13,938 bases of DNA from Firmicutes bacterium UBA995 (GTDB taxonomy: Bacteria > Bacillota > Sulfobacillia > UBA995). Shown here one piece after another: positions 1-9,267 of this stretch. The position numbers and the translations under genes were made by a program. The notes under the pieces were generated by a model. It was not told the origin of the DNA and did no database searches. It saw only the letters and a program-made list of their open reading frames with translations. The stretch lies in NCBI GenBank assembly GCA_002291985.1, contig DBBB01000085.1, forward strand, positions 1 to 13,938. Reading direction: 5' to 3'. The number at the start of each line of letters is the position of its first letter. The stretch's first letter is position 1.

Positions 1-1152
1 GGCAAACGCGTGCTGTTGCGGGTGGACTTCAACGTACCGCTCGGCGAAGACGGGTCGCCGGCGGACGATACCCGCATCCGGGCGGCCATCCCTACCATCA
101 ACCTTCTCCTCGAGCGGGGCGCGATTCCCATCCTGTGCAGTCACCTTGGACGGCCGGGAGGCAAGCGCGTCCCGAGCTTGCGCGTGGATGGGGTCGCGGT
201 ACGCCTCGGGCGACTCACAGGGCTCAAAGTTCGCAAGCTGGATGGCGTGCTGGAGACCGAGGTGGCAACGGCGGTGGCCGGTTTGCAGGCGGGCGAAGTG
301 GCCATGCTCGAGAACTTGCGTTTTTACCCTCAGGAAGAGGCCAACGATCCCGACTTCGCGCGGGCCCTCGCCGGGCTGGCCGATGTGTACGTGAACGATG
401 CCTTCGGTACGGCTCACCGGGCGCATGCGTCCACGGCAGGAGTCGCCGCTTATCTGCCGGCCTTGGCCGGCCTGCTCATGGAGCGGGAACTTGCCGCCCT
501 CGGGAAGCTGCTCGAGGACCCCGCCCGTCCATATGTGGCCATCCTCGGCGGCAGCAAGGTCGCCGACAAGCTCCCCATCCTGTCCAACCTGCTGGACCGG
601 GTCGATGCCTTGTTGATCGGCGGGGGCATGGCCAACGCCTTCCTGGCGGCCGCCGGCCACTCGATCGGTGCGTCCCGGGTCGACTCGGAGTCCCCGGAGC
701 AAGCTTCACGCTTCCTGCGCCGCGCTTCGGATCAGGGGAAGACGGTCGGACTGCCCGTGGACGTGGTCGTGGCCCGCGCCATCGCCCCGGACGCGGCTTA
801 CCGGGTGGTGGGAGTTGACTGCGTGCCTCCGGACTGGGTCGTCGTGGACATCGGTCCCGAGACCGCCCGCCGTTTCGGCGAGCTGGTTCAGACGGCGGCG
901 ACCGTGTTTTGGAACGGGCCCCTGGGCGTGTACGAGATCGAACCCTTTACCGGCGGCACCGAGTCCATGGCCAGGTCGGTTGCGAGTTGCAGGGGGCACA
1001 CGGTGGTGGGGGGTGGCGACTCGGTGGCCGCACTCGAGCGGCTGGGACTCAGCGGGGCAGTCCGCCACGTGTCCACCGGAGGGGGGGCTACCCTTGAGTT
1101 CCTCGAGGGCAGGGAACTGCCCGGCGTGGCCTGCTTGCGGGGGACGGCATGA
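1..1152 (+). CDS. pgk: Phosphoglycerate kinase, 5' end cut by window edge
   Basis: Cytosolic glycolytic enzyme that interconverts 1,3-bisphosphoglycerate + ADP and 3-phosphoglycerate + ATP. The reading frame is open from base 1, and the first visible residues (GKRVLLRVDFNVP) are the usual family N-terminus minus roughly 10-15 residues, so the real start is left of the window. The GTG at 10 is internal. Numbering from base 1: RVDFNVP at 7-13, the substrate-binding SHLGRP at 47-52, GGSKVADK at 183-190, WNGPLGV at 304-310 and the nucleotide-binding GGGDS at 337-341 followed by STGGGA. About 383 residues are visible, which fits a full-length family member of about 390-400. The stop overlaps the tpiA start (ATGA), indicating translational coupling within a glycolytic operon. 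A gap (GAPDH) gene would be expected just upstream, off the window. Confidence 0.97.
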   Translation, partial: GKRVLLRVDFNVPLGEDGSPADDTRIRAAIPTINLLLERGAIPILCSHLGRPGGKRVPSLRVDGVAVRLGRLTGLKVRKLDGVLETEVATAVAGLQAGEVAMLENLRFYPQEEANDPDFARALAGLADVYVNDAFGTAHRAHASTAGVAAYLPALAGLLMERELAALGKLLEDPARPYVAILGGSKVADKLPILSNLLDRVDALLIGGGMANAFLAAAGHSIGASRVDSESPEQASRFLRRASDQGKTVGLPVDVVVARAIAPDAAYRVVGVDCVPPDWVVVDIGPETARRFGELVQTAATVFWNGPLGVYEIEPFTGGTESMARSVASCRGHTVVGGGDSVAALERLGLSGAVRHVSTGGGATLEFLEGRELPGVACLRGTA

Positions 1153-1901
1153 GGCGGCCGCTGATCGTCGGCAACTGGAAGTTGCATTGTACGGTGGTGG
1201 AAGCCATTGCCCTCGCCGACTCGATACGGGTGGCCGTGGGGGACCCGGGTCCCCGGGAGGTTGTGATCGCCCCGCCCTTCACCGCCATCTACGCGGTGCG
1301 TGGCGTCGTCTGCGGGACACCGATCGGACTGGCGGCCCAGGATGCTCACTGGGAAGAGCGGGGCGCCTTCACCGGGGCGATCTCGCCCGGCCTCCTGCAT
1401 GACGTTGGATGCCGGTACGCGATCCTGGGGCATTCCGAGCGCCGGGAGCACTTTGCGGAGAACGACGCTGTGATCGCGCGCAAGTTGCGGGCGGTCCTTG
1501 CCGCCGGGCTTGCGCCCATCTTGTGCGTGGGCGAGCGCGCCTCCGAGCGCGAGCAGGGCCGGGCGCAGGCGGTGGTGGCAGGGCAGTTGGCCTCCGCACT
1601 CGCGGGCCTATCCCCGGAAGCCCTCCCCGGAACCTCCATTGCTTACGAGCCGGTGTGGGCAATAGGTACCGGCATGGCTGCCACCGCCCAGGACGCGTCT
1701 GCCATGGCCGATGCCATCCGCCGGCAACTCGCTGCTACCTGGGGAGACGCAGCCGCTAGCGTGAGGATCCTGTACGGCGGGAGCGTGAGTCCGGCCAACG
1801 CGGGCGAGTTCCTGGGCCGGCAGTCGCTTGACGGGGCCCTGGTCGGGGGCGCCAGCCTCAATGCTCATGGTTTTGCCGCCATTGTGAAGGCGGCCCCCTG
1901 A
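1149..1901 (+). CDS. tpiA: Triosephosphate isomerase
   Basis: Cytosolic TIM-barrel enzyme that interconverts dihydroxyacetone phosphate and glyceraldehyde 3-phosphate. At 250 residues it is the normal family length. Catalytic residues are all present: Asn9 and Lys11 in GNWK, the electrophilic His95 in LGHSERRE, and the base Glu167 in AYEPVWAIGTG, followed by the flexible loop. The phosphate-binding YGGSV is at 209-213. The ATG start overlaps the pgk stop by 4 bp, and the N-terminus begins right at the first strand (MRRPLIVGNWK), so no other start is needed. Identity is certain. Confidence 0.98.
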   Translation: MRRPLIVGNWKLHCTVVEAIALADSIRVAVGDPGPREVVIAPPFTAIYAVRGVVCGTPIGLAAQDAHWEERGAFTGAISPGLLHDVGCRYAILGHSERREHFAENDAVIARKLRAVLAAGLAPILCVGERASEREQGRAQAVVAGQLASALAGLSPEALPGTSIAYEPVWAIGTGMAATAQDASAMADAIRRQLAATWGDAAASVRILYGGSVSPANAGEFLGRQSLDGALVGGASLNAHGFAAIVKAAP

Positions 1902-1902
1902 C

Positions 1903-3411
1903 GTGGCGGCCGAGCGACTGCCGACAGGCCTGATCGTCCTCGACGGGCTGGGATTGTCCGACCGGCGGGAAGGCAATGCCTGGGCACTTGCTGCCACCCC
2001 CAATCTCGATCGCCTGTGGAGACGGGTTCCCTCGAGCCGCCTCCAGGCTTCGGGGGAGGCGGTCGGGCTTGCGCCGGGCCAGATGGGTGACTCCAATGTG
2101 GGCCACCTGAATCTCGGGGCGGGTCGCGTGGTCGTCCAGGATGTGTTGCGGATTTCCCGTTCGGTCGCTTCGGGCGAGTTCTTCGACAATCCCGTGCTGG
2201 TCGAGGCGTGTCGGCCCGGTCACGAGGTGCACTTCATAGGTCTGGTCTCGGACGGGGGCGTCCATAGCCACGCGGAGCACTTGCGCGCCCTGATCGAGTT
2301 GGCGCGACGCAAGAACGTGGCGCGGGTGGCCGTACATGCCATCCTGGACGGGCGGGACGTGCCGCCCGAGAGCGCCGGCGCCTTCATCGACCAACTTGAA
2401 CGAGAGCTGGCCGGCATCGGGGACATTGCCACCATAATGGGGCGTTACTGGGCAATGGATCGCGATGGGCGCTGGGACAGGCTTCAAGCGGCCCATGCCG
2501 CCATGGTGATGGGCCGGGGAAGGCGGGCCGCGAACGCACGGGCGGCGCTGGCCGAGGGCTACGCCCGGGGAGAGACGGACGAGTTCCTCACCCCCACCGT
2601 GCTCCAGGGCACGGGGATTGGAACTGACGACTCCGCCATTTGCTTCAACTTCCGGGCCGACCGGGCCCGCCAGTTGTCAAGAGCCCTCGCCGATCCCGGT
2701 TTCGCGTCGTTCCCCCGCGAGGGCGGGCCGCGCCGCCTGGTCACGATGACCCTGTACGATGAGGAGTTCCCCTTGCCCCATGCCTTCGCGCCGCTACCCC
2801 GACCCGCCCATGGGCTGGGGGAATGGATTTCCCGGCTGGGCCTCAGCCAGTTGCGGATTGCCGAAACCGAGAAATACGCTCATGTCACTTATTTTTTCAG
2901 CGGCGGCAGGGAGGCGCCCTACCCCGGGGAAAGGCGGGTGCTCGTCCCCTCACCGCGCGTGGCAACATACGATCTGCAGCCGGAGATGAGCGCCCGGGAG
3001 GTGACGGACGCCGCGCTGGCGCAGATCCGGGACGATCCCCCCGATGTGGTGATCCTCAACTACGCCAACCCGGACATGGTAGGGCACACGGGGATCTTGC
3101 CGGCGGCAATACGAGCGGTCGAGACGGTGGATACCTGTCTCGGGCGGGTGGTGCCTGCTTTCCGCGCCGCCCTCATCGTCGCCGACCACGGAAACGCCGA
3201 GCAGATGCTCGATCGGGTCACGGGTGGGGCTTACACCGCTCACACCTCCAATCCCGTTCCCGCAATGCTGGTCGACAGTTCGCGTTCCGGCGCCGCGCTG
3301 GCCGACGGCATCCTGGCCGACGTGGCGCCCACCTTGCTGGAACTCATGGGGTTGCCGATTCCGCCGGAGATGACCGGGCATTCGCTCTTGAGGAGGACGG
3401 AACGCTCGTGA
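1903..3411 (+). CDS. gpmI: Cofactor-independent (2,3-BPG-independent) phosphoglycerate mutase
   Basis: Mn2+-dependent enzyme of the alkaline phosphatase superfamily that interconverts 3- and 2-phosphoglycerate. It has 502 residues, typical of the family (about 510). The GTG start lies 1 nt after the tpiA stop. Metal-binding Asp14 sits in VLDGLGL, and the phospho-accepting serine is Ser64 in GQMGDSNVGHLN. Downstream are VSDGGVHSHAEH, ILDGRDVPPESA, the C-terminal metal motif ADHGNAEQM and HTSNPVP. Two departures from the common consensus are visible: LDGLG instead of LDGWG, and DSN instead of NSE around the active serine. All metal and catalytic residues remain, so it should be active. Its TGA overlaps the eno GTG. 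Confidence 0.97.
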   Translation: MAAERLPTGLIVLDGLGLSDRREGNAWALAATPNLDRLWRRVPSSRLQASGEAVGLAPGQMGDSNVGHLNLGAGRVVVQDVLRISRSVASGEFFDNPVLVEACRPGHEVHFIGLVSDGGVHSHAEHLRALIELARRKNVARVAVHAILDGRDVPPESAGAFIDQLERELAGIGDIATIMGRYWAMDRDGRWDRLQAAHAAMVMGRGRRAANARAALAEGYARGETDEFLTPTVLQGTGIGTDDSAICFNFRADRARQLSRALADPGFASFPREGGPRRLVTMTLYDEEFPLPHAFAPLPRPAHGLGEWISRLGLSQLRIAETEKYAHVTYFFSGGREAPYPGERRVLVPSPRVATYDLQPEMSAREVTDAALAQIRDDPPDVVILNYANPDMVGHTGILPAAIRAVETVDTCLGRVVPAFRAALIVADHGNAEQMLDRVTGGAYTAHTSNPVPAMLVDSSRSGAALADGILADVAPTLLELMGLPIPPEMTGHSLLRRTERS

Positions 3412-4699
3412 AAACGCGTATTCGCCATGTGGCGGCCCGGGAGATCCTGGATTCGCGGGGGCATCCCACGCTGGAGGTGCAGGTCGAGCTGGAGGGCGGC
3501 GAGCGCGGCAAGGCGGCCGTGCCGTCGGGCGCTTCCACCGGCAGTCATGAGGCCCGGGAGTTGCGGGATGGCGATGCTCGCCGCTACCGGGGACGGGGCA
3601 TGATGCAGGCGGTGGCCGCCGTCCAGGGCGAGCTGGCTCGCGCCGTCAAGGGGCGCGATGCCGGGGAGCAGCGGGGACTCGACGATGCGTTGCGGGCGGC
3701 GGACGGGACGCCGCTCAAGGAACGGCTCGGGCCAACGCCCTGCTGGGCATATCGCTGGCGGCAGCAAGAGCCGCCGCCCGGGCCCGGGGTTTGCCCCTGT
3801 ATCGCCACATCGCCGAGCTGGCCGGGAACACGCGGGAGGAAGTGGTGCTGCCCGTGCCCTTGCTCAACGTGATCAACGGCGGGCGCCATGCGAGCGGGGG
3901 GTTGCAGATCCAGGAGTTCATGCTGATGCCGGTGGGCGCCCCGTCCTTCTCCGAGGCGTTGCGGTGGTCGGTCGAGGTTTACCACGCCCTTCGGGAAATA
4001 CTGGTCCAACGTGGCCTGGTGGTCGCGGTGGGCGATGAGGGCGGGTTTGCCCCCGCGCTGGACCGGGATGAAGAGGCGCTGGCCTTGCTGACCCGGGCGG
4101 TCGTGGCGGCAGGATATGTCCCCGGCCGCGACATCCGGCTGGCCATCGATGCTGCGGCCAGCGAGTTCCACCGGAATGGACGCTACCATCTTACCGGCCG
4201 TCCCGACCTGAGCGCCGGGGAGATGATCGCGCTGTATCGAGCCTGGTCTGACACGTGCCCGCTGGCGTCCGTCGAAGACGGGTTGGCCGAGGACGACTGG
4301 GAGGGGTGGCAGGAACTCACCCGGACGCTCGGCGACCGGCTGCAACTGGTGGGCGACGACCTGTTCGTCACCAACCCGGATCGCTTGCAGCGAGGGATCT
4401 CTCGTGGGGCCGCCAACGCCATACTCATCAAACCCAATCAGATCGGCACCCTCAGCGAGACGCTGGAGACCATGGCCCTGGCTCGGAAAAGCGGCTATCC
4501 GACGGTGGTGTCCCATCGCTCGGGGGAGACCGATGACACCTTCATCGCCGACCTGGCCGTGGGCACGGCAGCGGGGCAGATCAAGACGGGTGCGCCGTGC
4601 CGGGGAGAGCGGACGGCCAAGTACAACCGGTTGCTGGCCATAGAAGAGGAGGCACGCGATGCTGCCCGGTATGCGTTGCCCGGCAGGTCCGCGCCGTGA
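3408..4699 (+). pseudogene. eno: Enolase, complete but broken by a one-base frameshift (likely sequencing or assembly error)
   Basis: Enolase dehydrates 2-phosphoglycerate to phosphoenolpyruvate in the cytosol. The GTG start overlaps the gpmI stop (GTGA) and has AGGAGG at 3391-3396. The first 108 residues (ILDSRG, the GASTGSHE loop, ADGTPLKERLG) read in one frame. The rest, from ANALLGISLAAARAAARARGLPLYRHI, reads in another. Adding one G to the GGG at 3729-3731 gives one uninterrupted protein of 430 residues, the normal enolase length. In the repaired numbering, Glu211 (DEGG), the Mg2+ ligands Asp248, Glu290 and Asp317, and the catalytic Lys342 (IKPNQ) are all present, and the C-terminus is KYNRLLAIEEE. 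As given, translation would run into a stop at 3870-3872 after 154 codons. Conservation on both sides and the essential role favour a homopolymer error over true decay. The INGGRHASGGLQIQEFM segment differs from the more common HADNNVD form. Confidence 0.93.
3729..3731 (+). other. Frameshift site in eno (G run one base short)
   Basis: Reading before this point is CTC-GGG; reading after it requires GCC-AAC-GCC-CTG (A-N-A-L). The switch is exactly one base in a GGG run followed by CC. No classical X-XXY-YYZ slippery heptamer and no obvious downstream stimulatory hairpin was noticed, so programmed frameshifting is unlikely. Confidence 0.85.
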
Positions 4700-4705
4700 T
4701 AGAAT
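4676..4705 (+). promoter_or_regulatory. Possible sigma70-type promoter upstream of secG
   Basis: TTGCCC (4676-4681) and TAGAAT (4700-4705) are separated by 18 bp. The -10 element matches TATAAT at five of six positions and the -35 element matches at four of six. It lies at the very end of eno, 46 bp before the secG start, in the only AT-rich patch of the block. A short inverted repeat (CCGGC-CGT-GCCGG, 4717-4729) follows, then the secG ribosome site. It could provide separate expression of secG-hppA. The call rests on pattern matching alone, so it is tentative. Confidence 0.3.
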
Positions 4706-4751
4706 TGACGCAGGGTCCGGCCGTGCCGGCCGGGTAAGGAGCGAATGACCG

Positions 4752-4982
4752 ATGTTCACGACGATCGTGACTGTCTTTCATGTGATTTTGTCCGTGGGTC
4801 TGATCGCGGCCGTGCTGCTCATGTCCGGGCGCAGCGCCGGCCTGTCCGGCGCCGTCGGCGGCGGCGCCGAGCGCCTTTTCGGCAAGAAGCGAGGGCTGGA
4901 CCAGACCCTTGCGCGCTACGCCACCATTCTGGCTGCCGCCTTCCTGCTCACCGCCCTCATCCTCTCCGCCATTCATAGTTGA
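4752..4982 (+). CDS. secG: Preprotein translocase subunit SecG
   Basis: Small inner-membrane subunit of the SecYEG protein-export channel. The 76-residue protein has two hydrophobic segments, about residues 3-24 (TIVTVFHVILSVGLIAAVLLM) and 56-75. Between them is the family loop SGRSAGLSGAVGGGAERLFGKKRG. ATG at 4752 is chosen over the ATG at 4745 because it is in the SecG frame and lies 10 nt after AAGGAG (4736-4741). The 4745 ATG opens a different, arginine-rich shadow frame. secG directly downstream of eno is a common arrangement in Gram-positive lineages. Confidence 0.95.
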   Translation: MFTTIVTVFHVILSVGLIAAVLLMSGRSAGLSGAVGGGAERLFGKKRGLDQTLARYATILAAAFLLTALILSAIHS

Positions 4983-4992
4983 GGCACATTCC

Positions 4993-5000
4993 GGGAGGGA
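4993..5000 (+). promoter_or_regulatory. Ribosome binding site that fixes the hppA start
   Basis: GGGAGGGA lies 7 nt before the TTG at 5008 and 22 nt before the first in-frame ATG (5023). The spacing favours the TTG start. Confidence 0.65.
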
Positions 5001-5007
5001 CATCGAT

Positions 5008-7029
<2,022 letters not shown>

Positions 7030-7063
7030 CGGCCGGCAAGGGAAAGGAAGTGCGGCAGAGCCC

Positions 7064-7621
7064 ATGGACCGCCAGACCGCATACGAACTGGCCAGGCAGG
7101 AGTTGGCCAGCCCGAATCTGTTCAAGCATACGCTCGCCGTCGAGGCGGTCATGCGCCGGCTCGCCCGGCGGCTGGGCGAGGACGAGGATGCCTGGGGGTT
7201 GGCCGGACTCCTGCACGACATCGACTATGAAGAGACCAGGGATGATCCCGACCGTCACAGTCAAGCAGGCGCCGATCGCCTGGCCGCGATGGGCTTGCCG
7301 GCCGACCTGGTGGAAGCCGTCCGTGCCCACAATGGCCGTCACGGCCTGCCGCGTCCTACCATGCTTGCCCGCGCCCTGCACGCCGCCGACCCGCTCACCG
7401 GGCTGATTGTCGCCGCGGCCCTCATCAACCCGGCCCGTCGCCTGGCCGCCATCGACGCGGCGTTTGTGCTGAATCGTTTTGGCGAGAAAGCTTTCGCCCG
7501 GGGCGCCAACCGCGAGGTCATCCGGTGTTGCGAGACGGAACTCGGCATCGGCCTCGAGGAGTTCGTCGGCCTCAGCCTTGAAGCCATGCAGGAATGCGCC
7601 GTCGACCTCGGTCTGGGATGA
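7064..7621 (+). CDS. HD-domain phosphohydrolase of unknown substrate
   Basis: The 185-residue soluble protein has the HD metal-binding signature: His22 (FKHTLAVE), His51-Asp52 (LLHDIDYE), His89 (RAHNGRHG) and Asp109 (LHAADPLTG). The family includes phosphatases and nucleotidases, but nothing in the sequence names the substrate. ATG 7064 is the only reasonable start in frame. The purine-rich AAAGGAAG at 7043-7050 is 13 nt away, further than usual, so initiation may be weak or coupled to hppA, which ends 34 nt upstream. It is the last gene of the plus-strand block and faces the frdA 3' end across 27 bp. A link with hppA (for example a reaction that involves phosphate or nucleotides) is only suggested by adjacency. 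Confidence 0.85.
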   Translation: MDRQTAYELARQELASPNLFKHTLAVEAVMRRLARRLGEDEDAWGLAGLLHDIDYEETRDDPDRHSQAGADRLAAMGLPADLVEAVRAHNGRHGLPRPTMLARALHAADPLTGLIVAAALINPARRLAAIDAAFVLNRFGEKAFARGANREVIRCCETELGIGLEEFVGLSLEAMQECAVDLGLG

Positions 7622-7648
7622 GGGCTCGATGGCCGTGATGACTGCGGT

Positions 7649-9253
7649 TCATGCTCCCGGCTGCTTCCCGACATAATCGGGGAGGAGCAGGGGAGCAGGC
7701 GGATGTCCCCGGCCGGCCTTTCCTACCCCCCGGTTGTGGCGGCGCACATGCTCGAGCGTCAGCCGCCCCGCCGCCGGCAGGCGGGAAGTCGCCGCCTCAT
7801 GCCCGGCGCGCCGGCCAAACACCAGGATGTCCAGCAGGCTGTTGCCCATCAGCCGGTTACGGCCGTGGATGCCGCCGACGGCTTCGCCTGCGACATAGAG
7901 GCCGGGAATCCGCGGACAGCTCCCCGACGCATCGACCCGAATCCCGCCGTTCTGGTAATGGAGGGTCGGGTAGACGACGATGGGGTTGACGCTCATATCG
8001 ATGCCGAACCGCTCGTACTGGCGGAACATGGCCGGCAGTTCCCGGCGAACGGTCCCCGGGCCATGGATCAGCTCGATCATGGGGCTGTCCAGCCAGACTC
8101 CCTTCTGTCCGGTAGGGGTCGCGACGCCCTTCCCCGGCAGGCCGCATTCGCGGATGATGGCCGCCGATACGGCATCGCGGGTTTCCAGCGGGAAGACGAA
8201 CTGCTGCCCCTCGGCGTTGACGAGCTGAGCGCCCACCCCGCGGACCTTCTCCGTGACGAGTTGGCCGAGCATTTGCTCGGGATAGGCCACACCCGTCGGG
8301 TGGAATTGCGTGGCGTCGAGGAAGCACAGCTCGGCGCCGGCCCGATAGGCCATCACGAGACCGTCTGCCGTTGCCCCGTAATGATTGGAGGTGGGGAATC
8401 CGGATACGTGCAGCCGCCCGAACCCTCCCGTGGCCAGGATGACGGTCCGGGCGTGGGCTACCAGGAACGCCCCCGTCTCGAAGTTCTGGAGGACGGCGCC
8501 CCCGCAGCGACCCTGGTCGTCGAGGAGGAGTTCCAGCGCCGGGCAGAATTCCACCACCGGCACGTCGCGGTTCAGGAGTTCATCCCGGAGCGTGCGCATG
8601 ATCTCCGCCCCCGTGTAGTCGCGCGCGAAGTGCATGCGCTTGCGGGACGTACCCCCGCCGTGTATGGCCATCAGCGTGCCGTCCGGCCGCTTGCTGAACA
8701 TGCAGCCCAGTTCCTCCAGCCAGGCGACCACGGCCGGGGCATCGCGGACCAGTGCTCTGACCAGCGCGGGGTCGTTGGTGTAACCCCCGCCCCCCATGAC
8801 GTCCAAGTAGTGGGTTGCCGGAGAGTCAACGGCGCTGGTCGCGGCCTGGATCCCTCCCTGGGCCATCATGGTGTTGGCATCACCCAGGCGCAACTTGGTG
8901 ACGAGCAGAACGCGCGCACCCGCTTCCTGGGCCGTCAGCGCCGCCGCCGCTCCTGCCCCTCCGCCGCCGATGATGAGCACGTCCGCCTCCAGGTCGGCCC
9001 GGTCGAGCGCAAGCGCCGCCGGGTCAATCCGGCTTCGGGCTTCCAGGAGGTCAACCAGCTCGTGAGGCATGCGGTCCCCGGAGTTTGGCCCGACGGTCAC
9101 CGGGCGCTGGGTATCCTCCCGGAAGTCAGGATGAAAGCCGCGAAGCAGCGCATCCTTCTCTTCTGGAGTGAGCCGCGCATGTTTTTCCTTGAGCCTGCGG
9201 TCACGACTCGCGGCGACCCGTAGGGCGGACTCCCGTAGCTCGTCAGGATACAT
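7649..9253 (-). CDS. frdA: Fumarate reductase / succinate dehydrogenase-type flavoprotein, soluble Frd-Flx-Hdr cluster
   Basis: FAD subunit that interconverts fumarate and succinate. The 534 residues include the FAD fold (VLIIGGGGAGAAAA, 92-105) and AQGGI (131-135). Active-site elements are HGGGTSRKRMH (198-208), HPTG (318-321), TEKVRG (334-339), HYQNGG (432-437) and GEAVGGIHGRNRLMGNSLLD (456-475). Asn127 stands where SdhA/FrdA carry the FAD-linking histidine (SHTVSAQGG becomes ANTMMAQGG), so the FAD is expected to be non-covalent. About 90 residues precede the FAD motif, and the protein ends about 55 residues after the second FAD segment, without the usual C-terminal helical domain. ATG 9253 has AAGGAGG 7-8 nt upstream, and frdB ends 14 nt before it. 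No membrane anchor gene adjoins. The N-terminal extension and short tail recall the flavoproteins of anaerobic Bacillota. Reaction direction is not visible; L-aspartate oxidase is less likely given the paired frdB. Confidence 0.88.
   Translation of the reverse strand: MYPDELRESALRVAASRDRRLKEKHARLTPEEKDALLRGFHPDFREDTQRPVTVGPNSGDRMPHELVDLLEARSRIDPAALALDRADLEADVLIIGGGGAGAAAALTAQEAGARVLLVTKLRLGDANTMMAQGGIQAATSAVDSPATHYLDVMGGGGYTNDPALVRALVRDAPAVVAWLEELGCMFSKRPDGTLMAIHGGGTSRKRMHFARDYTGAEIMRTLRDELLNRDVPVVEFCPALELLLDDQGRCGGAVLQNFETGAFLVAHARTVILATGGFGRLHVSGFPTSNHYGATADGLVMAYRAGAELCFLDATQFHPTGVAYPEQMLGQLVTEKVRGVGAQLVNAEGQQFVFPLETRDAVSAAIIRECGLPGKGVATPTGQKGVWLDSPMIELIHGPGTVRRELPAMFRQYERFGIDMSVNPIVVYPTLHYQNGGIRVDASGSCPRIPGLYVAGEAVGGIHGRNRLMGNSLLDILVFGRRAGHEAATSRLPAAGRLTLEHVRRHNRGVGKAGRGHPPAPLLLPDYVGKQPGA
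7652..7697. terminator. Imperfect hairpin at the convergent junction, no T-tract
   Basis: Three stacked arms pair inward: TGCTCCC (7652-7658) with GGGAGCA (7691-7697), CTGCT (7661-7665) with AGCAG (7686-7690), and CCCGA (7667-7671) with TCGGG (7677-7681). A 5-nt CATAA loop closes the structure, and small bulges separate the arms. It begins 30 nt past the HD gene stop and covers the last frdA codons. No run of T follows on either strand, so a role as an intrinsic terminator is uncertain; it could instead stabilise mRNA 3' ends. Confidence 0.4.
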
Positions 9254-9267
9254 GCGTCATGCCTCCT

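Noticed and set aside
3726..3760. Programmed -1 frameshifting in eno
   Set aside because: No slippery heptamer or evident stimulatory structure, and enolase is not known to use recoding; a missing base is simpler.
3584..4759. 391-residue open frame antisense to eno
   Set aside because: Opposite strand encodes conserved enolase with all catalytic residues; this frame is a GC-driven shadow.
4909..5007. Upstream extension of the hppA frame
   Set aside because: Overlaps the secG C-terminus and has the arginine/proline-rich composition of a shadow; the ribosome site points to 5008.
7703..9223. 506-residue open frame on the plus strand, antisense to frdA
   Set aside because: Arg/Pro/Gly/His-rich translation without recognisable motifs; the opposite strand encodes a clear flavoprotein. 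Long antisense frames are expected in GC-rich DNA.
7649..9253. frdA as L-aspartate oxidase (nadB)
   Set aside because: Non-covalent FAD site resembles NadB, but the paired iron-sulfur subunit, the GIHGRNRLMGNSLLD context and the Flx/Hdr neighbours fit a fumarate reductase better; no nadA/nadC is nearby.
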